NCBI GenBank assembly: GCA_036768485.1
Contig: JAVLUZ010000228.1
Span: 1,510,384-1,574,383 of the forward strand
Direction of reading: 5' to 3'
DNA: 64,000 bases
DNA from: Mermis nigrescens
Taxonomy: Eukaryota; Nematoda; Enoplea; Mermithida; Mermithidae
Under the pieces are notes generated by a model. The model did no database searches. It was given only the letters and a program-made list of their open reading frames with translations, and was not told where the DNA came from. Within the stretch, counting starts at the first letter, position 1, and the number at the start of each line of letters is the position of its first letter. Of the stretch, positions 44,784-56,661 are shown in pieces. The position numbers and the translations under genes are program-made.

Positions 44784-46640
44784 TGCTACCTATTTTGACT
44801 TCGAAATGTTCTGCTCGAATTTTAGTTCTATAAGTACAGGGCCGTATGTAGAGGGGGCGGGGCTTGGGCGGTCGCCTCCTTTTCCCCACTTGGCTGAAAA
44901 AAATATCGAAAGGCAAAATAATTCACGGAAAGATGAAAAATTGCATATATTTGACGTAAAATCTTAAAATTTTCGGTGCTTCGCTCCAGATATGAAGTAT
45001 TTTCCATAATTTTGGCTCAGGCGCAACCAAAAAAAACGGCACTTTTTATAGCCTCAACAAGAAATTCTTTTAAAAATTTCGATATTTATGATCTAAATGG
45101 GTGGATCATATCGAAAAAGTCGAAAAATGCCGTTTCTACAATCTATCCCGACGAATTTTTCCGATATATAGACCGATTTGGTATGGAATTTTTCCTTCTG
45201 TGCAATATAATGAAAGCCTTAAATTGCTATAACTTCGTGCAATATTTGAAATGTCTCAGTGCGATCAAAAACCAAATTGATCTGCTCGCAATGTTCTGAA
45301 CCAAAAAGCAGGGGAATATTTTTTCCATAAATTTCTAAGCCAAAAAACAGGTAGGTAGTGTTTTCATAAATCACACATCTCAATTTACTCAAGTTTTACA
45401 ATAAATATTTTAATGTCAGTTAATTGCTTAGAATTATGCGTATTCTGAGCATAACACAGTGCTTTTGTTTATATTTTTATCAGAAATTTCGGCGCTCTGG
45501 GCCTACCGCCATCGATTTTCGTCTGTTGATTTCAAAAAATTTGGAATTTTAACTGCTCGAATATGTTTATTTTAGTAGGTTAGACACTAGACACATTGAA
45601 AAACGTCATGAAATTCAATCTGCTTCAAGTATCCTAAAATACTTAACATTCCAGCGATTTGAACTATTTCAATAGTTTTATGTGGGTAGTCTTTTCTTTG
45701 CTTCGTTAATCTATGAGGTTAGTAATATTCGCTGTTTTTAAATAGGTACTCTGAAAAAAAGCAAGCTTCTTTTAATGATATTTTATGTTTTAACTTCATA
45801 TTTTTCATCTCTTACTAAGATATAAATTTATGCGCTTCTGACCACTAGGACTTGTAGATGTAAAAAAACAATTTAACAGGTAGGAATGTGCAAATATCAA
45901 CAAACGAAGTGCAGTTTGTTCAAAGTCTTTTAGGCTCACAAGAGCATGGGAGGTGAGGGGTATCACTCCACCCTGAGCTTTGGAAAAGTGATAGCTATAC
46001 AGTGATTTTGGCTGAAAAAGCATTGCTATATAGCCTTTTTTGGGCTCAAAAAATTAACTAATAGCCTTCTTGGACTCAAAAAATTAGCTATATAGTCCGT
46101 TTTGAGCTCAGAAATGATATATAGTTGTCTTTTCTGAGTTTTAAAACGATACATAGCTATTTTTAGTCCAAAAAGGCTGTATAGCTATGTTTGTAAGTCC
46201 AAAAAGGCTCTACAGCTATGTTTGTAAGTCCAAAAAGGCTTTACAGCTATGTTTGTGAGTTCAAAAAGGCTATTAATTTGCTGAAAATGCTAAAAAATAT
46301 TGTATTAAAGTGATACAATAGGTTTTTCGCTATTGAATTGGTTTATACGAAGTACATAGCCATCTACCAATTTTCGGTGTTCACCCATTCTGAAAGTTTT
46401 ACCTAGCGCACCTATGCTTTTAGGTATCCGCTTTTTAGAGGACACATGGGATTTTACACACGAAAGTCAACAGTTTTGTTTAGTATCTGTAAAAATTTTT
46501 CTTTTGCATCTGCAAGGTAGGTATTAGGTATCGCCAATTTCTGACAAATAAGGGTTTATTTCCTAAAAAACTTTATTGCCCTTTCAGTACGTGATGACAC
46601 TTACTTTAAAGGTTTAAAATTTATACCTTTCTGCGCCTCA
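44784..46640. other. Upstream flank of the HD-domain gene, with a 31-bp minisatellite
   Basis: No protein domain is recognised, although a 107-codon frame is open at 44976-45299. From about 46030 to 46275 there is a repeat built on AAAAAGGCTNTACAGCTATG with a regular 31-bp spacing (GTAAGTCC at 46193 and 46224). An upstream non-coding exon of the next gene could lie here. Confidence 0.45.
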
Positions 46641-46667
46641 CATTTTTTGACAATCAGGTGCAGATCT

Positions 46668-46900
46668 ATGGCTGCAAGCAACAATAAAGTCGATTTGAAA
46701 GCTCGATGGGATGATTTAACTGGATGGATAGTCGGCGACGTCAAAGTTAAATGGTGGACCAGACTTGAAACGGCATATACGCAGCCACATCGCTTCTATC
46801 ACACGCTTGAACACTTGAGCAACATGTTTTCGCTCTATGATAAACACAAGGATCACTTGAAGCACCGTTATGCATGTGCGTTTGCTATCTTTTTTCACGA
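46668..46900 (+). CDS. HD-domain phosphohydrolase-like protein, exon 1
   Basis: The ATG at 46668 opens 77 codons plus two bases. The protein starts MAASNNKVDLKARWDDL and has WWTRLETAYTQPHRFYHTLEH, which fits the start of the predicted metal-dependent HD-superfamily hydrolases (COG4339-like): the Y-H and E-H histidines are metal ligands. The exon ends in CAC GA, and a GTGAG donor follows at 46901. Joined to the next exon this gives the His-Asp pair that names the family. A CAG splice acceptor at 46655-46657 just before the ATG hints at an upstream 5' UTR exon. Substrate unknown. This is the only host gene in the window that looks functional. Confidence 0.8.
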
Positions 46901-46970
46901 GTGAGACGTTTTAGTAATTCTCTGACATCCAACTTTTTATATTTTAATAAAATATGTATGTATTTTTGAG

Positions 46971-47061
46971 CTTGGTGTATGATCCTGTGCATTCGGAAGG
47001 CAACGAAACCAAAAGTGCCGAGGAATTCATTAATTTTTCAAATGAAACTACATTTGATGAT
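46971..47061 (+). CDS. HD-domain phosphohydrolase-like protein, exon 2
   Basis: The acceptor AG is at 46969-46970 after a 70-bp intron. The first base completes the Asp of the HD pair, followed by LVYDPVHSEGNETKSAEEF, the usual (V)VYDP...N(E)..SA region of the family with its Ser-Ala motif. A GTAAG donor follows at 47062, in phase 0. Family knowledge: this loop follows the HD metal site. Confidence 0.85.
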
Positions 47062-47328
47062 GTAAGCTGTTTTTGATTTATTCATGCTTTACGCCATATA
47101 TACATGTGACAGGGGGAGAGTAGTCCCCCACCTAAAGTTGGTTGACCCTCGCCCCTACCCCCAAAGCTGATCAATTTTCGACCTCCGCCTCCGATTTTTT
47201 TAAACTCCCCCTTCCGATTTTTCTATGCAAAAATTGAATTTTCGATCGTTTTTTTTGTGTTTTTGGCCGTTTTTAGCCAAAAAATTGGAGGTCGTTACCC
47301 TTTCCTCCCCTTAGAAATGGTCGGTGAC

Positions 47329-47574
47329 CTCACGTGGGCATGGGGGATTTGGGGGTATGTCTCCCCAGAAGGCCAAATACCCCCTTCCCCCAGAAATCAG
47401 AACACCTTCCCCCAGAATTCAATTTAAAACTTTTTTGTTTTTTCCGTAATTTTTTTATCCTAATGGATAGCGCTCAATGAGAAACGTTGAAAAATGGTGT
47501 TTTTCGCCATACTACCATTTTTTAATCTTTGGAAAATCTTGTACTCCCCATAATTTCGGTGCGGCCCGCGTATG
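47329..47574 (+). mobile_element. CATAGGTGGGC-family MITE
   Basis: Begins CTCACGTGGGCATGGGG and ends GCCCGCGTATG. Flanks TCGGTGAC (47321-47328) and TCGGCGAC (47575-47582) match at 7 of 8. Confidence 0.85.
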
Positions 47575-48806
47575 TCGGCGACCCCACCCGAAAATTCAAG
47601 CCATTGCATGTATGCTTCACGCTGTTATGGGTAAGTAGGTTTCTCTCTCCCATTAAACGACGGACTTTTGGATGAAGATAGTCAGCCATTTTAAAAGACG
47701 CTTCAGGGCTTTTTACTCTCCGCGAGCGACCCTCATTTACACTTGTGCTAAGGAAATCAATTTCGTTTGCACTAACTAATTTTCTGTACGTTAATAGTTG
47801 TTTTATTTTTAAGAAAATTCTTTACTTGCGACTGTGGAAGGATAAAAATGATCTGGACAGCTCTGCAAAGAAACGATCTAAAAAATATTTTTTTCAATAC
47901 AAACAATTTGCCCTGGGGATGAATAATCGTTTACTTTTGGCCAATAATCGTAAAAAAGGGAGTAGGAAATTTTTTGCAAAAGTCGCAAGTGGAGGTAAAA
48001 ATTTTCGTTTTCTTGGGAAATCGGGCATGATCGACTTTGTGTGTTGGATCCGCAATCCCCCAGACAGGGTGGTCCAAAACCATTACTCATGTTTCATTCC
48101 ATATCACTAGAATGCTCCTGCTGGCTAAGTAGGTACGTATGTGCAGACATGCAAAGCATGAGAATTGAGGGGGTAATTTTAAAGTGTTTTTTTCTGGTCA
48201 AAAAATGGTAGATACATATGCGTCAAAAACATCGTTTTTCAGCGTTTCTGACGATGCTCTATTTTCCTAGAGCATAAAAGCATGAAAAAAGTTTGGAAAT
48301 AATTTTAGAAAATTCGAACAAATCGAACATAATGCAGTCAGTGAATGAGTATATGGCGCAAAGAGCCGAATAGATCGTTAAAAAATGCTTAAAACAGCAC
48401 CTTTTCTACGAATTTTTCGAAAACTTGTGGAAATCGCTAATTCTGAGGGGATGAAAAAATTTCTGATGAGTGAACGGTTTTCTGGGGAGGGGTGAAACCC
48501 CCAACTCCCCCTCAGATCATGAATGGATATGTCTTTCTTTCTTGCTTGTTTTACCGTTTAGGTACCTAGTTTTAAAAAAATTCCAACCGCCTGTCTACTG
48601 TAGCTCCTGAGAAACAGCATAAGAAAAATGTAGAAAAAGTAGAAAAAATGTAATAAAAAGTGTAGACTGTTTTCTACTTTATAAATTTTCTGGCGATATT
48701 GCAATGTATAGCTCCGAAAATTTTGAGGATTTCTGATGAAAAGATGCCAATTCTCATTATTGTCTATGCATTATCTTACCTTTCAAAAATTGTCCTGGGT
48801 CTAAGG

Positions 48807-51401
48807 CAGTGATCGGACCGAGGCCTCGGCCTCGGCAATCCTCGGCGTTTTTTGGAGCCTCGGCCTCGGCGCCGAGGGCGAAGCTGAAAAGTGCCGAGGC
48901 GCCGAGGGTTAAAATCAAATTTGAATAAGTTTAATATATCCGTTGAATATTAACTATTTAGAATGCATCTGCAGTACACAGGCTATTTTTTACCTATAGA
49001 CTTTTCTTATGGTTTTAGTCGCGTACCCAGTTACACCAAGTTACATACAGCAAAGTGCCAATTTATTATTCATGTGATGACTAAGTTTTAATTCTCATGC
49101 TCGCTACATGGATCGGAAACACACATTCCCAAAGGGGGGGGTGAGGGAGGGTTATTACCCTCCTCTCAGGGTACAAGACTCAAGTCACTGTCAGACGATT
49201 TTTGGTGAAAACCTTTTGAATAATTTTTGAAGTTAATTTTTACTATGGCAAAAGTGCAGCTAACTATTAGAATTTCACGAAGTGATACAGTATTTTTGAA
49301 TGTAAGCAAGAGTGAATAGACTAACTATCACTATAAAACATGCATGCAACAGCTCAAAATTTTCGGGAGGGGCTCCTCGGCATACATGTAACGGCTTGAA
49401 ATTTCGGGTAGGGGTCCCTGGCCATTTTTAGAAGGAGGGGGGATTAGCGACTCTAATTTTATGTCAAAAATGGCAAAAGCACCTAAAAATAGCCAACAAA
49501 GCGCAAATTTTCGCCAAAAATGGGGAGGGTGGGTCAAAATTTTCTGACGTTGGAGGGAAGGGTGTGGGGAGGACGTCCAACCCTGGGTGGATGGGGAATT
49601 CCCCAAACCCCCTGTTACACGTATGGTTTTCGGCCATTTTTATGGGAGAGGGGGTAAATGATCACGAATTTTCGGCCGAAAATCGCAAAAACGCACCTAA
49701 AAATGGCCAATAAATGCAGGTTTTGCCAAAAATCAATTTCGGCTCGTGCATTTTTTGGAGCCATTTTTATACAATGTTAAAATACTTTCTTGGACAAAGT
49801 GATATTAATTATATCGTTTTTCAGTATATTTTAGGAAATTTCAAAAAATTTTCGGCGCTTCGCGCAAAATATCGCTAATATACTGTATTTAGATTGAAGC
49901 AGGGGAAATAAACACTCCAAAATCAATTTTTGTGTAATCTAGGCATCTTTATGCAGATTTAAATATCTTTTGTATCTATTTATACTGTTTTTAAAAATTT
50001 TATGCAAAATAAGTACTATTTAATAACTTTGCACTTTTTTGCCGTTCAAAGATAAAATTGACTAATTTATCCTGATGTTGCATTGGATTTCTAAGCACAG
50101 TAGTGCTTATTACAAGATTTAATTGGCATATTACAATATCTGTAATATTTCTGATTTTGTAGTACAAGTTGTTTTAGCTTTCTCAGTCGAGTTTTATGTG
50201 TAAATTTCATCAAAAGCTGATAAAAATTTCGGCGCTTCGCGCCGAACTAATATTATCAACTAAATTCAAGCCGAATTATCACATTTAGGGCCACGGTTTT
50301 TTGTATTCGGCAAAGATTTTTCATAATGTACAGAATCTTTTCAGGACCGTCTTTGTACATGCACAAAGATTTTTGGAGAGACAAAAACTGTAAAAAGGTG
50401 TAAAATTTCCGAAAATTTTCGGCGCATCAGTAATTGTCTGTCCTATATATCTTTAAAATAGTAGAATTTGCATTTAGAATGGAAAAATGTCAAATATTCA
50501 GAAACCCAGGAATTAGCTAAGATACACTACCAAAGGTCGAAAAACCCTGTTTTACCACACTAAATCGCTACTGTACCATACTATAATAGTACACAAAAAT
50601 TTGCATGTACAAAATGTTCAAAGACTTTTGGATACCATCTTTGTACACGTAAAAAGGTATCTTGCACAAAAAAACACTGTTTAGGACTGCATGCCGGTTG
50701 CAGGTCACACACTGGCAGTATGTAAAAATGTGTATGTTTAAAAATATATTTATATAAAATATCTACAAAAATTTGTTCGCTCATACAAAGACACTACTTA
50801 ATTTACTGGTCCCCCATTTTGGGATTTCACCCTTCCCTCAACTCTGGACCTTGGGAAACTATGATCGGAAAGTACAGTGCAGTTTCCGTCATATTACCTG
50901 CCACACCAGAATTGGATGACCGAAAAAGCGTGTTTAAACATGCATTACTGCAAAAGCGAGCACAACAATGGCTACAGTTCTGTCTTTACTTAGCTTATTT
51001 CGTTTGTTCGTTTATTTCTTCGACACTGTTTTCTTATTTATAGTAATAAAAGTTTTTAAGTGCTTGTTCAGCCATATTTTTTATCAACTTTTCCAAGTCT
51101 TCATCAACGGCAACTTGTTAAATTAAGTATGCTTTCATGCTGCTGACTTTATTCAATAAATCCTTCACACATTTAATCTACTATTATTGAAAATAAAAAT
51201 GAATTGTTTGACATTCGATAAAGTGTTTAATATTACGATTATTCTCTAGCTCATGTGCATACAAAATATTCTAAGAGTACTATTTATGGGTATAGGTATA
51301 TAAGCTTGACCCTCGGCATTACCCTCGGCCTCGGCCGAGGCAAGGTTTGTCTGGCTCGGCCTCGGCCGAGGGTCCAAAAAGTACCCTCGGTCCGATCACT
51401 G
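48807..51401. mobile_element. hAT-like element of 2.6 kb with CCTCGGC subterminal repeats
   Basis: The ends CAGTGATCGGACCGAGG and CCTCGGTCCGATCACTG are a perfect 17-bp inverse pair. Flanks GTCTAAGG (48799-48806) and GTCTAAGA (51402-51409) match at 7 of 8. Clusters of CCTCGGCCTCGGC lie just inside both ends, like the transposase-binding subterminal repeats of hAT elements. No transposase with the hAT catalytic or dimerisation motifs is recognised; a 74-codon frame at 50819-51043 has no known domain. It is inserted in an older dispersed repeat, whose two halves meet at 48798 and 51410. Confidence 0.9.
49381..49625. mobile_element. Possible MITE with CATACRTGTAAC ends
   Basis: CATACATGTAACGG at the left and CCTGTTACACGTATG at the right are near-inverse. 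The flanking 8-mers match at only 5 of 8 positions. Non-coding, with G/C homopolymer runs. Lies inside the hAT-like element. Confidence 0.4.
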
Positions 51402-51409
51402 GTCTAAGA

Positions 51410-52276
51410 GGGGGAACGGCTGCCTCCACCCACCCCTACTTACGGCCATATATGGGTATAGCACATATGCATTTGTTGTATAGGCTTTGCCACATCTCTA
51501 TTTGTGACTATAGTTATATTAGGTACATTGCGTTAACGGAAATAATAACGCGTTCAGTTTTGCATTGTAGTTTTGATTAGAAAATCTTGTGCTGAACAGT
51601 TTATGGTTCCTATATTGTAAACTGATCGTAACTGTTAACCCTCATTGTAGGAGAAAATCTTTCACGATTTGCTTAATACTAGCGGAACTTTGAATTGCCT
51701 TTGAAATTTTTGAGAAATTTTGGCTTGGTAATCTTACTTATCTTCTCTTCAAGCATTTACAATCTATTCATTTTACTTCACGCGCTATCTTAAGGATATT
51801 CTATGACATAACTATGTACACTGACGTACGCAGGATTTTTTTAAGTAGCGATCCGAAAATGTATGACCCTATATTTCGGGGTATGCTCGGCGGTACACAG
51901 AATAGAGTGCATTTTCTGACGTTTACGAACATGGTTAAGCTCATAAAATTCAAATTTTTTTATTATTTTATTTTCTCCTAAAAACTATGGAAAATAACGT
52001 TTTCTTGTCTGCACTTGAGGCAAACCTATAAAAAATAATTATCCTACGGCGCGAAGCGCTCTCCCTGCGTACTATATAAGAATATACTAATACTTTATTC
52101 GGAAAAAACAAGGGTAAAACAAAGTCGCAAGGAAAATAAAAAAACAAAAGAAAATTCCATGCCCATGTGTCTACTGAAGGAATTCATCATACATATTGTG
52201 TCTTCTAATTTATGTATATACATGTTAACCAACCATTAAAAATTTTTAGGTAACATCATAGTTTCCTGAGGTCGAA
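51410..52276. other. Degenerate dispersed repeat, no gene
   Basis: The stretch at about 51825-52080 aligns phrase by phrase with about 43920-44200 (GCAGGATTT, TATTTCGGGGTAT, GTGCATTTTCTGAC). No coding signal. Confidence 0.5.
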
Positions 52277-52429
52277 GGTTCAGGCACACCTGGGCAAGGG
52301 GTTCAACCAGATCCGGGTATCAGCCGGAGCAGGTTCGGTACCAGCCGGAGGGTCCACCAGTTGCACCCTATGTTTTGTTCAAAAACTTTTTTAGGCATTT
52401 TACAAGATGGGATGCCACCAACAGCGCAG

Positions 52430-53770
52430 CCAAAATCGGTTGCTGGGGTCCAAAAATTGGTTGCTGAGATCCAAAAATCAGTTACTGGGCTCAAATATCG
52501 GTTGCTGATAGGCTGAAAATCGATTGCCGGGGTCCAAAAATTAGTTGCATGGCTTCAAAAATCGGTTGCTCGGGTCTAAAAATCGGTTGATGGGGTCTAC
52601 AAATCAGTTGCTGTGGTCTGAAAGTCAATAAGTGGGATCTAAAAATCGGTTGATGGGGTCCTAATTCGGTTACTGGGCTACAAAACCGGTTGCTGAGGTC
52701 TAAAAATTGATTGCTGTGTCCAAAAATCGGTTGCTGGGGTCAACCAATTTTTGGAACCTACCAACTAATTTTTAGACCCCAGCAGCCGACTTTTAGACAC
52801 CAGCAACCGATTTTTGGAGCCCCCATCCGATTTTAGACCCCACCAAACACACGTGTGCGTGGGGGGTTTGGGGTATGCACCCCCAGAAGGCCGGATTCCC
52901 CCCCAAAACCAAAACAACCCCCAGAATTCAATATTCTTTTGTTTTTTTCGCAATTTTTTGATGCTAATGGATAGTGCTCCATGCGAAAGGTTGAATAATG
53001 GTGTTTTTCGCCATACCACCACTTTAAAGACCATTTTTTACCTTTAAAAAATCTTGCACTTATTCAACTCCCTCCTCCCCAAAATTTTGTTGCTGCCCAC
53101 CTATTCCAGCAACCGATTTTTGGACCCCAGCAACCCATTTTCCGAGCCTACCAACTGATTTAGGTTCCATCAACCGATTTTCGGAGCCCACCAACTGGTT
53201 TGAAGACCCCAGCAACCGATTTTGGACCCCCTTGACTAAGTTTTGGAACCCAACTGATTTAGGACCTCAGCAACCGATTTTTAGACCCAACCAACAGAAT
53301 TTTGGAGCCCAGCAACTGATTTAGGACCCCAGTAATCGATTTTTAGACCATAGCAACCGATTTTTGGAACCAAGAACTGATTCCAAGACCCCCAGCAACC
53401 GATTTTCGGATCCCACTAACTGGTTTTGGAGCCCACCAACTGATTTTTGGAGCCTATCAACTGATTTAGGACCTCAGCAACCAATTTTTATACCTCACCA
53501 ACAGAATTTTTGAGCTCACCAACTGATTTAGGACCACAGCAATCGATTTTCGTAGCCAAGAACTGCTTTTAAAAAACCAGCAACCGATTTTCGGATCCCA
53601 CTAACTGATTTTTTGACCCTAGCAATTGATTTTTAGACCTCAGCAACCGATTTTTTGAGTCCAACAACCGATTTTTGGAGCTCAGCAATCATTTTTCAGA
53701 TTCTAAAAACCGATTTTCAAATCCCGGCAAGGCAACCAAATCGGTTACTGGGCTCTGAAAATCGGTACGT
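52430..53770. repeat. 21-bp minisatellite with an orientation switch
   Basis: From 52430 to about 52745 units read GGTTGCTGGGGTCCAAAAATC. From about 52746 to 53770 the units are the reverse complement, CAACCGATTTTTGGACCCCAG. A MITE interrupts the second block at 52848-53105. Confidence 0.9.
52848..53105 (+). mobile_element. CATAGGTGGGC-family MITE in the minisatellite
   Basis: Begins CACACGTGTGCGTGGGGGG and ends GCCCACCTATT. Flanks CCACCAAA (52840-52847) and CCAGCAAC (53106-53113) match at 6 of 8; both come from the surrounding minisatellite, so the duplication is weak. Confidence 0.75.
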
Positions 53771-53944
53771 AAGTAATACATAATTCAGAGATTATGCTTA
53801 AGTAAGTAATGCCTAATTTAGAGAAAATAATTCGTCAGATCAAAATAAAACACTTGATTTTTTGTGATCTTCTACACATCGATGTATTAAAAATACATGC
53901 TTGTCTGTTCACCTGTTTTATGCGTAAATAAACGCTAGTCTTTT

Positions 53945-55315
53945 ATACATACATTACTTGTTATTGATGTTTAGGCCGCGCTGGATTTTGACAATTTGTG
54001 TAATGCAAAATTGCGTTTCAAAAAGGTGAAATCTCAAAATTTGTCCGGCGCTTCGCGCCGAATTGATTTAATTTTATTACTTGTTATTGATGCTTAAGCC
54101 GCGCCAAATTTGGACAATTTTTGAAATGCAAAATTTCGTTCACAAAGGTTAAATTTCTACATTTTCCGGCGCTTCGCGCCGAATTCGGACAATTTTTGTA
54201 ATGCGAAATTGCGTTTCAAAAAGGTGAAATCTCAAAATTTTCCACCGCTTCGCGCCGAATTGATTTAATTTTATTACTTGTTATTGATGCATAAGCCGCG
54301 CCAAATTTTGACAATTTTTGTAATGGAAAATTGCGTATCAAAGAGATGAAATCTCAAAATTTTCCAGCGGTTCGCGCCGCATTGATTTGATTTTATTACT
54401 TGTTGTTGATGCTTAAGCCGCGCCAAATTTGAACAATTTTTGTAATGGAAAATTGCGTTAAAGAGATGAAATCTCAAAATTTTTCCAGCGCTTCGCGCCG
54501 AATTGATTTAATTTTATTACTTGTTATTGATGCATAAGCCGCGCCAAATGTGGACAATTTTTGTAATGAAAAATTGCGTATCAAAGAGATGAAATCTCAA
54601 AATTTTTCCAGCGCTTCGCGCCGCATTGATTTGATTTTATTACTTGTTGTTGATGCTTAAGCCGCGCCAAATTTGGACAATTTTTGTAATGCAAAATTGC
54701 GTTTCAAAAACGTGAAATCTCAAAATTTTCCGGCGCTTCGCGCCGAATTGATTCAATTTTATTAATTGTTATTGATGCTTAAGCCACGCCAAATTTGCAC
54801 AATTTTTATAATGCAAAATTTCGTTTCACAAAGGTTAAATTTCCACATTTTCCGGTGCTTCGCGCCGAATTCGGACAATTTTTGTAATGCGAAATTGCGT
54901 TTCAAAAAGGTGAAATCTCAAAATTTTTCACCGCTTCGCGCCGAATTGATTTAATTTTATTACTTGTTATTGATGCATAAGCCGCGCTAAATTCGGACAA
55001 TTTTTGTAATGGAAAATTGCGTATCAAAGAGATGAAATCTCAAAATTTTTCCAGCGCTTCGCGCCGGATTGATTTAATTTTTTTACTTGTTATTAATGCT
55101 TAAGCCGCGCCGAATTTGGACAATTTTTGTAATGCAAAATTGCGTTTCACAAAGGTTAAATTTCAAAATTTTCCGGCGCTTCGCGCCGAACTCGGACAAT
55201 TTTTGTAATGCGAAATTGCGTTTCAGAAAGGTGAAATGTCTAAATTTTCCGGCGCTTCGCGCCGAATTGATTTAATTTTATTATTCGTTATTGATGTTTA
55301 GGTTGCGCTGAATTT
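53945..55315. repeat. Satellite array with a GCGC hairpin, unit about 123 bp and short variant about 75 bp
   Basis: The unit has GGCGCTTCGCGCCGAA, TTGATTTAATTTTATTACTTG, TTATTGATGCTTAAGCCGCG, CCAAATTTGGACAATTTTTG and AAAAGGTGAAATCTC. About a dozen units occur; a few lack the middle 50 bp. TTCGGCGC-TTC-GCGCCGAA can fold as an 8-bp hairpin with a 3-nt loop. Confidence 0.9.
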
Positions 55316-56175
55316 TGACAATTTTCGTGCATTTCAAGCAGGATTTATATTTGAAATGAAAAGGTACTATTTTACGACATGAAAATGAGGAACTCTGTAA
55401 AAGTTTTATTTTTACACAATAAATTGCATAAAAAATAAGCATAATAAAGGCGGTGAATGTCTCTTCAAGATTAAACGTCAATTGTTACTAAAATAATTAG
55501 TTTTTAAACATAATTGCTATGCAAATTATCGATTGCACTATTTTTTTACACCATATTAATTTTGACACCATTTTTAATTCAAAAATTATGTCGCGAGAAA
55601 TAGTGCGACTTCGCGTGAAATTATGAATGGACTTTGCGTGGAAGCAAGACTACCATGTTAAAAATTCGATACATAAATTTTTACACGCAGGAGTTATGTA
55701 GCAACCACTTTTCTGACTTAGGCAACCAACCAAAAAATTGGGCTCCGGTACCAGCCGTGACTTTAAGGCTCCCCAGCTATGGGTTCAGGGGGTAAATCCT
55801 AAAATTTGGGATCAGTAGATTCAGAATTCGAGCCTTTTTTGCAGATCAAATATGAAAAATGATGAAAACATCCCATATGAAATGTGGAAAACTGTGTTGT
55901 TTTAGTTCTCTTTATCCAATCCTGACTCGCTATTTTTATTAGTAAAAAATTTAAGAATTCATCAAAAATTTTGACTCATTTTTACTCCATTCTAGACATT
56001 TTACGGGTAAACAGAACAGAAATTCACTAGTCAGCGCGGAGCGCCGAATGATTTTTAATATCTTTGCCACTTTTGTCCTTAAAAATAATGCAGAAAATGT
56101 TTTATTGTTCAAAATCCTCCGGCAAAGACTCGATTTTGGGACCTCGAAGTAGGGATTATATTTACCCGTCCTAAC

Positions 56176-56414
56176 TATACTCTGGGCGTGGGGGTTTGGT
56201 TTGGGGTATGCACCCCCCATAAACCAAAAATACCCCCAGAATTCATTTTTTGAAAATTTTTTTGTTTTTCTCGCAATTTTTTGATGCCAATGGATAGTGC
56301 TCGATGAGAAACGTTGAAAAATGGTGTTTTTTCCCATTCTACCATCATTTTAAGGCCATTTTTTTACCTTTGAAAAAATCATGCACCCCAGAACTTTGGT
56401 GGCGCCCACCTATG
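56176..56414 (+). mobile_element. CATAGGTGGGC-family MITE
   Basis: Begins TATACTCTGGGCGTGGGGG and ends GCCCACCTATG; flanks GTCCTAAC (56168-56175) and GTCCTCTC (56415-56422) match at 6 of 8. It lies about 100 bp upstream of exon 3 of the HD gene. Confidence 0.8.
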
Positions 56415-56522
56415 GTCCTCTCCCATGTGAATGTGTGGGCAACATTTGTGTTTTTACCGTTATTAATCAAGCGTTTTCAAAATATTTTTTCGTTACATTT
56501 GCTTCGATTCTCTATTTGACAG

Positions 56523-56661
56523 GCAAATTACGTGGCCGGTTTGATAGAAATGACTCGATCTCATTGTACTGAAGCCCATTTACAAGCAGCCCTATATGGT
56601 AGCGATGATGTACATTTTCTACTAGATTTTGATATGGCAATTCTAGGCGCCGAAACAGAGA
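56523..56661 (+). CDS. HD-domain phosphohydrolase-like protein, exon 3
   Basis: After the acceptor AG at 56521-56522 the frame continues in phase 0: ANYVAGLIEMTRSH, then FLLDFDMAILGAE. These match the conserved (I)..T..H and FLD(F/M)D(L/M).ILG motifs of the family; the His and the two Asp are expected metal or substrate ligands. A GTATGC donor follows at 56662, leaving phase 1. The next expected exon (with an IR.EY motif) was not found before the window ends and may lie in the assembly gap at 57111 or beyond 64000. Confidence 0.8.

Larger units (their letters stand above)
52285..55781. mobile_element. 3.5-kb hAT-like element carrying minisatellite and satellite arrays
   Basis: It begins CACACCTGGG and ends CCCAGCTATG, the same kind of ends as the short CATAGGTGGGC MITEs, and has an exact 8-bp target duplication GGTTCAGG (52277-52284 and 55782-55789). 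GGTACCAGCCG lies near each end. Between the ends are a 21-bp minisatellite that changes orientation, one inserted MITE, and a 123-bp satellite array. No transposase was found. The exact 8-bp duplication across 3.5 kb argues that the arrays moved as cargo or expanded after insertion. Confidence 0.8.
47062..56522 (+). other. 9.5-kb intron filled with transposons and satellites
   Basis: The intron runs from the GTAAG donor at 47062 to the TTTGACAG acceptor at 56515-56522. It contains MITEs at 47329, 52848 and 56176, a 2.6-kb hAT-like element at 48807, a 3.5-kb satellite-carrying element at 52285, and dispersed repeats. A 121-codon open frame at 47745-48110 shows no recognised domain. Confidence 0.7.

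Noticed and set aside
47745..48110. 121-codon Lys/Phe-rich frame considered as an extra exon or gene in the HD gene intron
   Set aside because: No domain, no suitable splice sites in phase with exons 2 and 3, AT-driven composition.
50819..51043. 74-codon frame inside the 48807-51401 element considered as a transposase fragment
   Set aside because: No hAT catalytic or dimerisation motif could be recognised; similarity is not supported.
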